Source of the DNA: Gordionus sp. m RMFG-2023
Lineage: Eukaryota; Nematomorpha; Gordioida; Chordodea; Parachordodidae
Length of the DNA: 64,000 bases
Assembly: GCF_954871325.1 (NCBI RefSeq)
Contig: NC_088775.1
Coordinates: 56,769,561 to 56,833,560 of the forward strand
Direction: 5' to 3'
Made by a program: the position numbers and the translations under genes. The notes under the pieces are model-generated. The model worked only from the letters and a program-made list of their open reading frames with translations. It had not been told where the DNA came from and did not search any database. Of the stretch, positions 44,553 to 55,874 are shown piece after piece. Numbering within the stretch: the stretch's first letter is position 1; the number at the start of each line of letters is the position of its first letter.

Positions 44553-46549
44553 ATATAAAAGAATAAATGTTACAATTAAGTACTTTAATTTTAAATTAGA
44601 ACCTGAAAATTTTGAAATATTATACTTTTTGGACACATTTTACATTTGATAAGCATAATGAATTCAGAATCAGATAAAGATAATGATAAAATAACAACAT
44701 CCATGCTTATGCTAATCTATAAAATAAAAATATTCAAATTAATAAACTATGCAATAGGACAGAAATGGTGGCTGTTTAAAAAAAATCATAAAAAACAGCT
44801 GATTAAAAAAATCATAATGGAAACAGCTGATTAAAAAATAGCCCTTTTTTTAAAATAAAATCAGGATTTAATTATTTTTATAAAAAGATTTTCTAAAATT
44901 GAACGAACAAAAAACGAATGCGTTCGTTAAAAATAAGGAATGCCTTTAAGTTTAAAATAAAAGGAAGCCGTTCGTCATCATTTTCAAAAAAACGAACATC
45001 ATTTTGTAACATGCTTGACATTCAGCAGTATTTTGTCTTTTTTGATTTGAATTATTTTAAAACTTTCCGTCTAAAATTTTAAAATTGAGATTTAAATCAG
45101 GGGAACTTATTTTATTATATTTTACTTTCACTACCTTCTTCTTCACTACCATGAGTGCAAATCATCTTACAAATTAAAAAATATTACATAAAATTGATAT
45201 TGAGTCATTTATATATAAAATATTTTAATTTAGTATTTTTATTTATCTTCATAATGCGAAATGTCAATTTTCAAGTTTTAGTTGCCAATATTAAGGCGGG
45301 CAAAAATAAAGAGTGATTTGTAAATTTTTTTAAACAAAAATATAAAAACACTCTGTAACATTTGTCAAGAAAATGAAAAAGATACAAGATTCTTTTCAGA
45401 TTTAAGGATTTAAATACAGATACTAGTATCTTATTAAACATGTCAAAAAGATATTAAGTAAAGATATAAGTTGTATCTTAGATACAAGTATTCTCGATAT
45501 CGTCCAACTCTGTACCGCTATTTAAAAAAAACCCAATACTTTTGAAAAAAGGAACCGAGTTACTGGATAAAGGAATGCGTTACTTGTTATTCATAAAAAG
45601 TAACGCATTATTTTAAAATACTAAATATTATATATATAATTTTTTATTTATTTGATAATAAAAATGAAATTATTTAAAATTAATATATTATAAGATAAGT
45701 TCTTTTGTAATAATTTTTTATTTATTTTTAGCAAGATTTTAAAAATTTTGATCGTATAAACAAGAGCGCTTAGAGCTCAACACAACTTTCGCTGAGGATA
45801 GGAGTGTTGTATTATATTTAATAAATAATAATTTTAATTGAAGGAATTTATAAATATTAAAGAATGATCTTATTTTACTTAAAGAAAAAAGAAAGAACAA
45901 GAATCTTCATTAAGATCCTTAATATTTGAATTTACACACAATCTACTCTCACAAAGTGTAAACTTTAATTTTATTTATTGGTATAAATAATGTTTCATGC
46001 TGGGGCCAGGGCAGAGTTAAATCATTTCCATCTGAAGAAACAAGATAATTATAATATTAAAGAATATAAATTAACATACCTTGATTGATTAAATAATAAT
46101 TAGATTAACAATTTTTACTGTATATAATTCAACAGCAAAAATATAATAAAATTAAAATGAAGAATTTTGTGGTTGATCTGAATTTTACTTAAATTATTTA
46201 TAAAATTTAAAAAAAATATAATAAAATAATACTTTTCTCCCATTTTTAAAAATAACTTGCATTTATCGTTGGCTTGAGAAAAGAAACACCGTTACTAGTT
46301 AACTTTAGAAACAAGTAACGAATGACATTCCTTTTCCTCAAAAAAGGAACACCGTAGGTAACGACGTTACCTTCATTAATGTTACTTTACAGTACTAATT
46401 AGATTTTTATTGTGTCGCTAGCTAACTTTTATATGATTTATCTTTATATAATGGCAATTAAAAATTAGAGTGTTTAACACATTCAATTTGGGTTTAAGCA
46501 ATCAATTTTTAAATATTAATTTATGATATCTAAATTATAAAATGTTTAG
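44553..46549. other. Intron remainder with MITE scraps
   Basis: Contains GAACG/CGTTC motifs at 44900-45005. A hAT terminus ends ATCGTCCAACTCTG at 45516, with TATCTTAGATACAAG-type motifs beneath; it belongs to the same family as the ends at 2305 and 40413. A GTAACG-rich MITE-like patch lies at 45530-46395 (GTTACTTGTTATTC facing GAAACAAGTAACG). No gene seen. Confidence 0.45.
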
Positions 46550-46645
46550 GCCAAGGAAGAAACCGATAAATTGAGAGCTATTGTTTTGCCACTGGAAAAT
46601 GAAATCGCATGGTTAAAATGTAGGCTTAAAGACAGTCAAATTAGG
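46550..46645 (+). CDS. RABEP1: Rabaptin-like gene, internal exon (conserved part)
   Basis: After the acceptor AATGTTTAG|GCC the frame reads AKEETDKLRAIVLPLENE then IAWLKCRLKDSQIR. From memory, vertebrate rabaptin-5 has AQEDAEKLRSVVMPMEKE then IAALKDKLTEAED at this place, so about half of the residues match with no gap. This is a coiled-coil segment of the Rabaptin domain, a Rab5 effector on early endosomes. The exon starts in phase 0, matching the donor at 2274. The 3' edge is less certain: AGG|GTTAAA at 46645 keeps phase 0 and fits the next candidate exon, but the frame stays open to about 46683. Together with the upstream exon it defines an intron of about 44.3 kb. Confidence 0.7.
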
Positions 46646-46744
46646 GTTAAAAACTATCTATTCAAACAAGTTTTAAATAGTAGATAAAGAATAAATTATT
46701 TTCTTGGCTTTTTTAAATATTTCTAATATAAATAATGAATTTAG

Positions 46745-46787
46745 AATAGTTCTTCTACCGATGAACAAATATTCCAATCTTTCAAAG
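46745..46787 (+). CDS. Possible small downstream exon
   Basis: A 43-base open segment lies between a good acceptor (AATGAATTTAG) and a good donor (AAAG|GTATAA). It would read NSSSTDEQIFQSFK in phase 0, which continues the previous exon if that ends at 46645. The donor is the same hexamer as at 2275. I cannot match the peptide to rabaptin, so the call rests on splice signals only. Confidence 0.3.
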
Positions 46788-46867
46788 GTATAATTTAATG
46801 TTTTGTTTCTCATTCCCCCAATATTTTAAGGTAATAAAATATTTTATCTGTTCAAAATAATAAAAAT

Positions 46868-47122
46868 CAGAGACCTGGAGATACCATTTTCACGGCCCGG
46901 CCCGGTGATTTGTTATTTAAAAAAAAATTTTCAGGCCCGGCACGGTTTTAAAAAAAAATATATTAAATTTATTTTTAATTTTCATAGCTAATAATGGCGA
47001 GTTAAAATATTTGGTTTTAAAATACATGACCAGGTCCGGGTGTTTTTTAAAAAAAATTTCAGGCTCGGTCCGGGTATAATTAAAATACGACCCGGGCTTT
47101 GGGCCGGGCCTGCAGGTCTCTG
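46868..47122. mobile_element. GGCCCGG-family hAT MITE, TSD ataaaaat
   Basis: A 255-bp element with ends CAGAGACCTGGAG and CTGCAGGTCTCTG and identical flanks ataaaaat (46860-46867, 47123-47130). CACGGCCCGGCCCGG at the left faces GGGCCGGGCC at the right. It is the shortest intact family member here and lies in the next intron of the rabaptin-like gene. Confidence 0.95.
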
Positions 47123-47130
47123 ATAAAAAT

Positions 47131-48950
47131 ATAACATGAAGTTGTTTTTAAAGAATAGGCTAATTTATATATAAAAAACTGGCATGCCAAATTATTAGAA
47201 AATTTTAATTTTTACACACATGCTGGAAAATTATTTAGAAATAATTTTTTATTCGGGTCTCATTAATCATTAAAAGATTTAACCTTCTTAAACTTACTCC
47301 CCCCCCCCCCCCCTTCCCCTCCTTACTCCTACAGAATGATAATGAAAAATATAACAATAATTAGATCGATGAATATGCCTTAAACATTTAAATTAAACAA
47401 TTTAATTATTAATATTATATAAAGTATCACCAATTGCCCAGAAACATATGAGGCGCACGAGTTCTTTACCACTACAACTTAATTCATACAATGTAATAAT
47501 TGAATTACATAAATGTCAATTTTTATTTTAGTAAATTTTTTTATATTTTACATTATAAAAGCCCATTCCTAAGCCTAAATATTAAAATTTTTATTTTGAG
47601 AGGGTCCACTGGTTAAGTGAGTTAACTTTATGATGAAATAGTAAATTTACATTATATATAATTTTATAGTCTTGATTATTTTATACCAATATAATTCGAG
47701 GAAATGTCTATATAATAAAATCATGTAAAACCTTCACGTTTAACTCAAAAACGATATTAATTGCTTAAAATATTACTAAATATGAATTATGTTAAAATCT
47801 GCGTGTATTTTAAATCGTTGACTTCAAAAAAAAATCAGAAAATAGATATTTATTTTTACTTATTATAAAGGGTAAATTTTATATGACTAAACATTATGAT
47901 ATTAATTATCTTATAATCAGTATATGACTAAAAGTTATATTCCACCTGATAATAAATTTATGCAATAATATAATAAATAAATTGAGAATATTTGATTCCA
48001 ATATAATCTATATTATATAATAAGCATATTATATTTTACACATTTTTTATTTTATATTATCTAACGAAATATAAATAAAAAAATGTTAATGTTAATGGTA
48101 ATCAAAAAAAAATCAATTTTCAAAAAAGGTTCTTCAAAGTATTTTTATTTAAATACTTAAATTACTTTTTTCGGAAATTTTTCTGGCATTTATATTTAAA
48201 ATACATTTTTTAAAATCATGTTTGTATTTGTTATAAACTTCAATTAAAAATAGTTTTCTTTTTTACCCTTCTTTTGTTTTGTCTTCAAATACATAAAAAT
48301 TAAATAAAGTTCTTCTTTTGTTTTGAGTTAAGTACATTATAAGTAAAACATATGGTTTTTGTGTTTTCTTTTACTTAGGGGTTTTTCTTACTTTCGGAGT
48401 CCTTAGAGTTCCGGAAAGTAAAGGGGGTAGGTTTTATCCCTAATTATGTAAGATAAAACTAACACAACTCCTTTTTGCAAAACGTTCTTTTTTTCACTTT
48501 GCGCCAATTTTATTATAATTTATAGTTGCGCGTTTTATTTTCACTATAAAAGGACAAATTTTTATACTTAAATATATACTTTGTTTTTTGTTTACCCCCT
48601 TCAATATACCGGTGGTCCCCAGGCTTGCTAGAATTGATATTACATAAAAACGGTTTATTATGATCTGGAATCTTCAGTAGCTTCATCAAATATATCTCAG
48701 AATCTATATACCTAATTTCATATATTTTGGCTGAATAATTTTTAAAATATAAACATTTTGTGATTGATTGGGGTTTGTGAGACCCCACCAGAGTATTATG
48801 TAATTTTTTTGAAAATTTTTATAATTATCTCATTTTGCAAATTATTTTTATCATTTACTATGATTTTCACATATTCTGAAAGTAAATATAATAAAATTTA
48901 TTTAAAATGTTATATTTCTTAGCTCTGTTGTACCCACAACCAGAGGGCGA
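47131..48950. other. AT-rich stretch with homopolymer tracts
   Basis: A run of 16 or more C lies at about 47299-47314. At 48765-48800 a hairpin-like GGGGTTTGTGAGACCCCACC resembles the right terminus of the piggyBac remnant at 49835, in the same orientation. No gene recognised. Confidence 0.35.
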
Positions 48951-48959
48951 AAAAACGCT

Positions 48960-49890
48960 TTTATCACGTAAAATGTAATATCATTTTTCATATATTTGAA
49001 TTGGATTGGAAAAAATAACATTATTATCATATCCAAAGAAAAAAAGGATGTCATAATGCTATCAACTTTCCACCATAATAAAAATGTTATTACAAATGAT
49101 ACAAGAAATTCTGAAATTATAATATTTTATAATATGACTAAAGGTAGGTTAGATATGGTGTACTGAATGACAAAAAATTATACAATTTTAAGCAGGACTT
49201 ACACACTTCTAAACATAATATCAATTAATTCACATAAGATAGCAAACACAAAAATATTTACTTACAAGAAATTTCATATATAAAATATCAATGGAACTTA
49301 TTAAGCCATATTGAAAAGTACACCAAAAATTATCAGATTGTCCTGACTTTTGAAGGAATCTATATGCAATATATTAGGCAAAGTTCATAATATAAATCGA
49401 GGAAGGTGCAGTATGTGTCCTAGCAGCAAAGATGCGAAAACTAATTTTTTTTTATCATATATGGGGAAAAAATTATGTTTAGAGCTTATTAATGCTTTAT
49501 GTGATAAGTCAAAATTAACATATTTCAATGTCCTATATTTTTTTTATTTTTCCATGTATTAGTGTAAATCTTGTTTTATATTGAAGAATAAATAAAAATT
49601 ATCAATTATAATGATAATGTGATAGATAAATTATTTTTTATATTTAAAATTTAATAAAAGTAAGACTTTTTTTAGAAAATTTTGGCACAAATTATAATTA
49701 TCCTCATTATTTTTAATCTAAGCATAATAAATTAAAATAAATATTTTATCAAGTTTGAGGTTTATTCTATCTTTTATCCAAATATTAAACCAAAATATTA
49801 AATACACTAGGAGATATATACATTTGAAATTGGGGTCTATTAAACCCCACCAGTGTACTAACGTCATTTTTTTCACCGGAGTATTGAGAG
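48960..49890 (+). pseudogene. piggyBac-type transposase, C-terminal remnant with right end
   Basis: Plus strand: ITLLSYPKKK near 49010, then VIMLSTFHHNKNVITNDTRN and EIIIFYNMTKGRLDMVY (49045-49160; usual form YN-TKGGVD--D). Then follow SRTYTLLNIISINSHKIANT and the cysteine-rich C-terminus ILGKVHNINRGRCSMCPSSK (49370-49450). The second part of that zinc ribbon has lost cysteines (FFLSYMGKKLCLE). A subterminal GGGGTCTATTAAACCCCACC lies at about 49838 and a TTAA at about 49889, as expected of the right end. The N-terminal and catalytic parts are missing. Active piggyBac enzymes insert at TTAA without scars. Confidence 0.75.
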
Positions 49891-50820
49891 GTTAAAATAA
49901 TTATTTTCAACATTAAATTGTAATTTGTAATTTTAATAGATTTTTTTTTTGATACATAAAATTTTGTATGTTTAATAAATTCTTTTTAATAAAATTTGAA
50001 TTAGTTTTTACGAGTACATTATTTATTATAACTTAAAATGACACTTACTAGATCTCAGCAAGTCGAACCCCCTACCAGTCTAACCTTAACTGAAGCCCCG
50101 TCTCTTCAGTATTTATAATCAAATATTTTTTTATTAAACTTCTTTTAGTATTTATAAACATTTGAGATATATGCCATTTATAATTTACCACCATTTTTGG
50201 TTTATTGCCATTTGTGATTCGCCGCCATTGATTATTTATTACTATTTAGGATTCAGCTCTATTTATGATTCTCCGCTATTTTTGATTCCCGTCATTTGTG
50301 ACGGGTTAGCCAGCTAGTATGATATAATTGTTCAAGGAAGATAAATTAATTTGTTTGTTAATGTTATTTTAGGTTATAACCAGTGATTTATGAATAAACT
50401 ATATCATTTAAGAATAAATTTATAATGATAAAGAAGGAGAATAAATTGTTAAATATTCATTTTATATAAATTATAAATACACGAAAATAATAAAAACCCT
50501 TCTCTTTGTTAAATTAGCACGAATATTTAAAAGGTGGCTTGGGCACTCTATTATTCTAAAAAATGTAGGTAGTAGGGTATAAAAAATTTGCGAGAATTTA
50601 AGGCGAAATTTTTTATATTTTTTAATAGCTTATATATAGAGGCATTTCATATAAAATATACATTATATTATATAAAATCAGTATTATGATCGATCAAATT
50701 CAATTTACCGATATAATGACAATATTACCCTTTTTTGTATATAATAGTAAAATGAATCTATAATATTAATTTTATAATATTTTTTAAATTCATTATCATT
50801 TAATAACTAATGTTTCGCTT
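49891..50820. other. Stretch with degenerate short tandem repeats
   Basis: Between about 50165 and 50300, units of 16-18 bases of the form GCCATTTGTGATTCGCC / GCTATTTTTGATTCCC follow one another. The rest is AT-rich and no gene is seen. Confidence 0.5.
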
Positions 50821-50829
50821 TCCATGGCA

Positions 50830-51240
50830 GAGTCTTGTTCCTGATTCATATTATCATTTTCAATATTTTTTAATCAATTTTCCTGTAGTAGAGATCTTCA
50901 ATTGAATTCTGTTTTAGTAAGAATAAATCGATCAATTTCTTTATGAAGAAGTAGGAATAAGAATTACTAGTAAAATGTTACTTCTATTAAGAGCATGGTG
51001 AGCAAAGCCCATTCAACTAACTTGAGACCGGAATCTGATTGTGTCTGATACTGCTTTCCACATAATTTGCTATTAACCTTTTACTTTTGAAATTTATGAT
51101 ATAACTTGAAATATTTTGATAATTAACATTTTGTAAAAAGACAAATTTTTGTATTATATCACATATTTCATTGAATTCTACTAGTAAGATGATCCCTTTA
51201 CCTTGATATTGGGGACCCAATAAATAAGCAGCATTGTGAT
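50830..51240 (-). pseudogene. hAT transposase C-terminal remnant (DUF659-type)
   Basis: Minus strand: LLGPQYQGKGIILLVEFNEI (51225-51160; usual form A-LLDPRYKG), later IANYVESSIRHNQIPVSS. After a frame change, IPTSS and RNWSIYS fragments (about 50960) match the PTSAASERNWS dimerisation block, then KTEFN. The N-terminal two thirds are absent, and the hAT at 51305 lies immediately upstream. It belongs to a hAT group different from the ZMYM1-like copies. Confidence 0.6.
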
Positions 51241-51908
51241 CACATGTATCGTTTATTTTCTTTTTTAAACTTATTTTTTTCAGATTTTTTTAGAGTATCT
51301 CAGGCAGTGGCGTAGCCAGGATTGATCCATGGGGAAGAGTTTTAAAATTTTTTTTGGGGGCTTTGCCCCCAAACCGCATTTTAAAAATTTGCCAATTTTG
51401 TGCTTTATTGGTGTCTAACCATTATAGTAGCCAGCATAAATGAAAAATATATTAGTAACAAAATTTTGGCCAAATTTATGATTATTACGCGACTGGAAGC
51501 ATTATTCTGAAAATTTTATCAATGTTTAGTCAATTGTAAGTTGATTCAATCCATTCGGTGTAGAAAGAAGAATAAAATCGCCCCCAAACCTCCTGTTTTT
51601 TTTATGATCACTCAATATATTTGATTCTATGTTAAAATAATGATTTTAATTAAATTTTTGCATATAACAAAATTTTGCAGAGAATTTCATTATAGATTTT
51701 ATTTATTATTTATCAATAAAATAAGTTTCAAAATGTATAAATTTTATGTAGATTATATTAAAAATTTATTCTAAATAACTATATTTAAAAAAAATAGAAT
51801 TACAATAAAATATGAGTAATTCTTGTGCGGTATTTAAAAAAATCTAATTTAACAATTATAATATAATTAATACAAATGAGTATATTAATAAAACATAAAT
51901 AATTCTTA

Positions 51909-52264
51909 TTAGAGATCCGCAAAAGTAGGAAAATCGTTGGGCTGGGTCGGGCCTAATATTTTTTAAAAAAATTGGGGCCGGGTTGGGTCGGGCCTTGGAA
52001 ATTTTTAAAATATATCTAAATATAACAATTTTAGGTTAAATTTTTTATGTAAAATAAAAATATTTGATTTTATTTATAAAAACTAGACGCCATATAACAT
52101 ATATATTTTATTGTGAGTAATTATTAAAAAATATTTATATTTAAATAAATTCGGGCCAGGCCGACAAAACTTTTAAAAAAAAATTTGGGGTTTGGGCCGG
52201 CAAATTTTTTTAAAATAATTTCGGGCAGGGCCGGGCTTGAAAAATTAGGCCCGATGCAGATCAC
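51909..52264. mobile_element. hAT MITE of the TAGTGATCTGC / GGCCCGG family, TSD aattctta
   Basis: Starts TTAGAGATCCGCAAAAG and ends GGCCCGATGCAGATCACG, between identical aattctta (51901-51908, 52265-52272). GGGTCGGGCC motifs at the left face GGGCAGGGCCGGG at the right. It is a relative of 9411-9755. Confidence 0.9.
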
Positions 52265-52519
52265 GAATTCTTAGTGCAAATGCAATATTTTTATTAAAAA
52301 TAGTATAATATATAAATATTTTATGACTAAGAATTCATTATTATTACGTTTTGAATATAAAAAATTTATGATTAAGATCATAATATAATAATATAGCAAT
52401 TTTATAATTTGAATTAATAAAAAGAGGTCTACTTTTCTCTGAGATTTGACTAATTCATCTAGAATCAAATTTTTATCTAGAATCTCCTTATAAATATTAA
52501 ATATTGCGAATCCATTTAA

Positions 52520-52860
52520 ACGGCTTTCGCCAGTGCTATTTCTTAAATAGGTTTTTAACCTTCAAAGTTGAAAAAGACCTTTCATTAGTGCAGGTGCTAA
52601 TCGGTAAGGTAGCTAAGATAAAAAGTAATGTTTTGATATTAGGCAGGGAATCTAAAGTGCAATTATACATGGAAAGGGGCTGCAAAGCACATTTTGGTCT
52701 CAAAGAGTACTCTATTCTGTCATAATTTTTATACCAAAATTCGACATCACTAAGTAATTTATCATACAATCCTGATAATTCATCAGAATAAAACTGAGAT
52801 TTTCTTAATATCCTCTCACCTTTCAAGTGTATTTAGACTCAACCGGCAAAAGAAAATAAA
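52520..52860 (-). pseudogene. ZMYM1-like hAT transposase, C-terminal remnant
   Basis: The open segment 52826-52536 reads FYSDELSGLYDKLLSDVEFW and YKNYDRIEYSLRPKCALQPL. It ends with LPNIKTLLFILATLPISTCT and NERSFSTLKVKNLFKK, the well-conserved hAT dimerisation block. Only this end is intact; upstream coding was lost or lies beyond the nested hAT at 53158. This is the transposase of the surrounding CAGTGGCGTAGCC element. Confidence 0.85.
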
Positions 52861-53439
52861 AGCTGTTTAAAATAAAATTGTGACTAATAAATCTTTCCTT
52901 TAATTGAAATAAAAATGTAGCAATAAGGGAAGTAAAAATATTTATTTTATAAAAATCCTCAATCGTAGATGCATCAATATTTGAGCGATTGGACTATCTA
53001 GAAACTACTCTAGGTTTAAAATTTTTAATCCCAAACATATTAGCGATCACCTACTAAATTGAATGATTTTTCTTTTATTTAAAAATTATAAAAAAATTTT
53101 AAAACTATCTAATTAGTTTAACAATATAAATTTTATTATTAAATTTATAAATATCTAGACCTGTGTGCCGACGAAATATCGGCGACCGGCGCAATTTTTA
53201 AAAAATCTAATCGTCGGCCTGCGGTGCGTCGATTTTTAGCCGCCGTCAACAAAATCAGCGTAAATCGGCGCAGTTATAAATTTTTATAACATAATTTTTT
53301 TAATTGCTTATTAATTTTTTTAAAAAAAGAAATAAATATACACCATTCTTCAGATATCTCGGCATATTTTTTAATATTCATTTAATAGAAAACTTATATC
53401 CAAAATCGATTTCGTAATTTTATAATTATCATGTATAAA

Positions 53440-54420
53440 AATTATTTTATTAAAATTTTTGGGACATAATGATGATCTCTTTGAATTTAACGTCAATCCA
53501 GCGGTAGAGAAAACTCTTTCACTAGGTGTGCTAGTCGCCGGAATGCAAAGAATTTTTTTGGTGAGCCTGTAAAGATTGGGAAGTTCACTCTCCTTTTATC
53601 TCCAAAAATTTAGAACGTCTATATCTTGTGAATGTCGTTTTTCAAGAAAACTGTGGCATTCTTGTTCTAAGTCACCTAACTTGTAATCATAATTTATATT
53701 TGTTGAATGTTTATTTGCCAATTTTTTCAAATAACTTGAATTTAATAATTCATCCTCATTAGCTACATTTACTACCTGATTATCATCATTATCTATAAGT
53801 TTAAAATGTTTTATTATAAATTCTGAAGCTGAGCAATTTTGCTCTATTAAATACTTTGACACAATTGTCAATTTTTAAAATCTTGGATCTAAAAGAGAAA
53901 CCAATACCTAGATAATTTTAAATAAAAAATAAAAGTATACTTATATAATATTACTTGCAGATTACAAACCGGAAATCGTAACGCAAGTTTTTTTAGCATA
54001 TTTTCCTTAAGTGAAATAATTTCAGAACTATCACTATCATTTACTATTAAATGTGTTTCAATTTCATTTCTAAAAAGTAACGCCAAGTTTAAAGTAGGCC
54101 CTTTTTGTACTGAAAGAAATTCAACAGTTTAAATTTTAAAAGAAATGCTAATAGTTCTACTACCAGATCAGATTCATAATTTGAGAAGGTGCTTCCTAAT
54201 TCTTTTCAAAACATTAATTAAATTCTTATTTAATCCAGATATGCTTTCTAGCATAATTAATATACTATGCCAACGTGTTGGGACATTTAATTTTAAGGTT
54301 TTCATATGCGTGGAATTATTGTTATTATTATCATTGGAATTGCCAAAATGCTGTCAAGATCTAACATGTCTGATGTTAAATCTATTGTACTTAGGCATTT
54401 TCTTTGATATTCCTTGAATT
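53440..54420 (-). pseudogene. BED-type hAT transposase, C-terminal half
   Basis: Minus strand from about 54230: LGSTFSNYESDLVVELLAFL and NFFQYKKGLL (usual LL-PF---T------G), then NEIETHLIVNDSDSSEIISL and KENMLKKLALRFP. After an intron-like or unrelated stretch come NYDYKLGDLEQECHSFLEKR and DIDVLNFWR. After a frame change near 53590 come KKILCIPATSTPSERVFSTA and GLTLNSKRSSLCPKN, a textbook hAT dimerisation block. The zinc finger and first catalytic part are missing. Confidence 0.85.
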
Positions 54421-54479
54421 CAAATTCAACCTCTGCAGTTTTATATCTGAGAGCAGTAATAATTTCTCTAATTCTTTTG

Positions 54480-54835
54480 CAACGTATTTTTAATTTTTGA
54501 AAGGGAATTAAATATTATTCTATCTGCTGAATTTTACCAGCAATATAAGATTTGCAGTTAAACTTTTTAAAAGGGGGGTATATCATTAAATTATTTTTCT
54601 TACATCCCCTTCCTTTAGGGCCTGGCATAATTGCCTTTCAAAAATTAAAAATACGTATTTTTAATTTTTGAAAGGGAATTAAAGATTATTCTATATGCTG
54701 AATATTATCAGCAATATAAGATTTGCAATCTAATTTTTAAATAAACTTTTTAAAAGGGAGTATATCATTAAATTATTTTTCTGGCATCCCCTCCCTTTAG
54801 GGCCTGGCATAATTCCCTTTCACATTATAGCAGAA
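54480..54835. repeat. ~177-bp tandem duplication inside the nested hAT
   Basis: CGTATTTTTAATTTTTGAAA, then GCAATATAAGATTTGCA and CCCTTTAGGGCCTGGCATAA occur in two successive copies, the first near 54482 and the second near 54652. Confidence 0.9.
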
Positions 54836-55668
54836 CTGGTACTAGTTACTCAGCAACTAAAGTTTTCTATCAAAAAACTTACTATAGTACCTTAAATTTA
54901 TCAAACCATTAAGATTCATAATCTTATAATTATGATATAAGGCAATAACTCCCCTCACGAAAACTTAATTAACTTATCTTATCAAACTCGAGGATATGAA
55001 GCCCGAATTAACAAAAATATTAGTGAAAATAATCTAGAAAAACTAATAATTACTATAAATCTTATTACAGCTGTTATTTTCACTACTTGTGAGAGTCACA
55101 TCCAGAGTTAGGATACTAAAATTATTTATAGAATTATTAAAGTGGATGCATCCATTTTAAAAATATGTAAAATTATGGTAACTTTTGGAATTTTAGATTT
55201 TTGATTGATTGAATTCTATAATGACGTCAATATAATTATGATTTTAAAATAGTAGAAAATAAAAATTCATCAAAATCCTGATTGACATTAAAAAATTGCA
55301 AGAGTGTGTTGACCAATTATTAGAATAAAAAGATAGAAAGAAATTTCTGCGCCGGCTTGATTTTCTTAAACGGCGGCCTTTTCGGCGGAATATCTAATTT
55401 AACTATGCGAGAAAAAATTTACAATATATTTTTATTGTTATTTAATATTTTAAATATAATTTTTAATATATATTTTTAAACCATGTTATCATTTAAAATT
55501 AAAAATTCATATTAGTTTTTTAAAATATATTTCATTTTTATAATTATAAACCATTTTTTAAATAAAATTATTTGCAATAAGAAAAATTTTTTTATGGGGG
55601 GGAGGGGGGTTTCAACCCCAAACCCCCCTCCCCCTTTTCTACGCCACTGATCTCAGGTCAAATATTCT

Positions 55669-55750
55669 TCCAGTCAATTGATTGAATTTGACTTGTCAAT
55701 TGATTGAATTTGACTTGTCAATTGATTGAATTTGACCTGTCAATTGACAG
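55669..55750. repeat. 23-bp tandem repeat, three to four copies
   Basis: GTCAATTGATTGAATTTGAC recurs at 55674, 55697 and 55720, with a final partial copy. It lies just beyond the right duplication of the 51305-55649 element. Confidence 0.95.
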
Positions 55751-55874
55751 ATTGCCAACCTTATATAAAATAGCTATTTAAAAAGTTATATAAAGATTGA
55801 AATATATTGAAAATAATATATATTACATAAAAAATTACATAATTTTTTAAAATGTATTTCATAGTTATAAATAT

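Larger units (their letters stand above)
53158..55388 (-). mobile_element. Nested hAT element with GCCGRCG-rich ends, TSD aatatcta
   Basis: Flanks aatatcta (53150-53157, 55389-55396) are identical. The left end reads GACCTGTGTGCCGACG, then CGGCGACCGGCGC; the right end, inverted, reads CCGCCGAAAAGGCCGCCG, so the ends match in character but only loosely base by base. It is 2231 bp with a minus-strand transposase inside. The boundary at the extreme tips is uncertain by a few bases. Confidence 0.7.
51305..55649 (-). mobile_element. hAT element (CAGTGGCGTAGCC ends) with nested insertions, TSD atctcagg
   Basis: Ends CAGTGGCGTAGCCAGG (51305) and TTTTCTACGCCACTG (ending 55649) are flanked by identical atctcagg (51297-51304, 55650-55657). 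Of its 4345 bp, 356 belong to a MITE (51909-52264) and 2231 to another hAT (53158-55388), leaving about 1.8 kb of its own sequence. GGGGGCTTTGCCCCC follows the left end and a CCCCTCCCCC tract precedes the right end. Confidence 0.95.

Noticed and set aside
2305-45519. Pairing the hAT terminus at 2305 (CAGAGTTGGGC) with the one ending at 45516 as one element around the nest.
   Set aside because: The flanks (cacctagt and taccgcta) do not match, and similar termini also occur at 40413, so these are separate decayed copies.
48765-49870. The two GGGGTYT...ACCCCACC hairpins as inverted ends of one piggyBac element.
   Set aside because: They have the same orientation (direct repeats), so the left one is more likely the end of another copy.
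50040-50105. tRNA-like sequence around AGTCGAACCCCCTACCAG on the minus strand.
   Set aside because: The box-B-like part lies far too close to the box-A-like part, and no arms pair.
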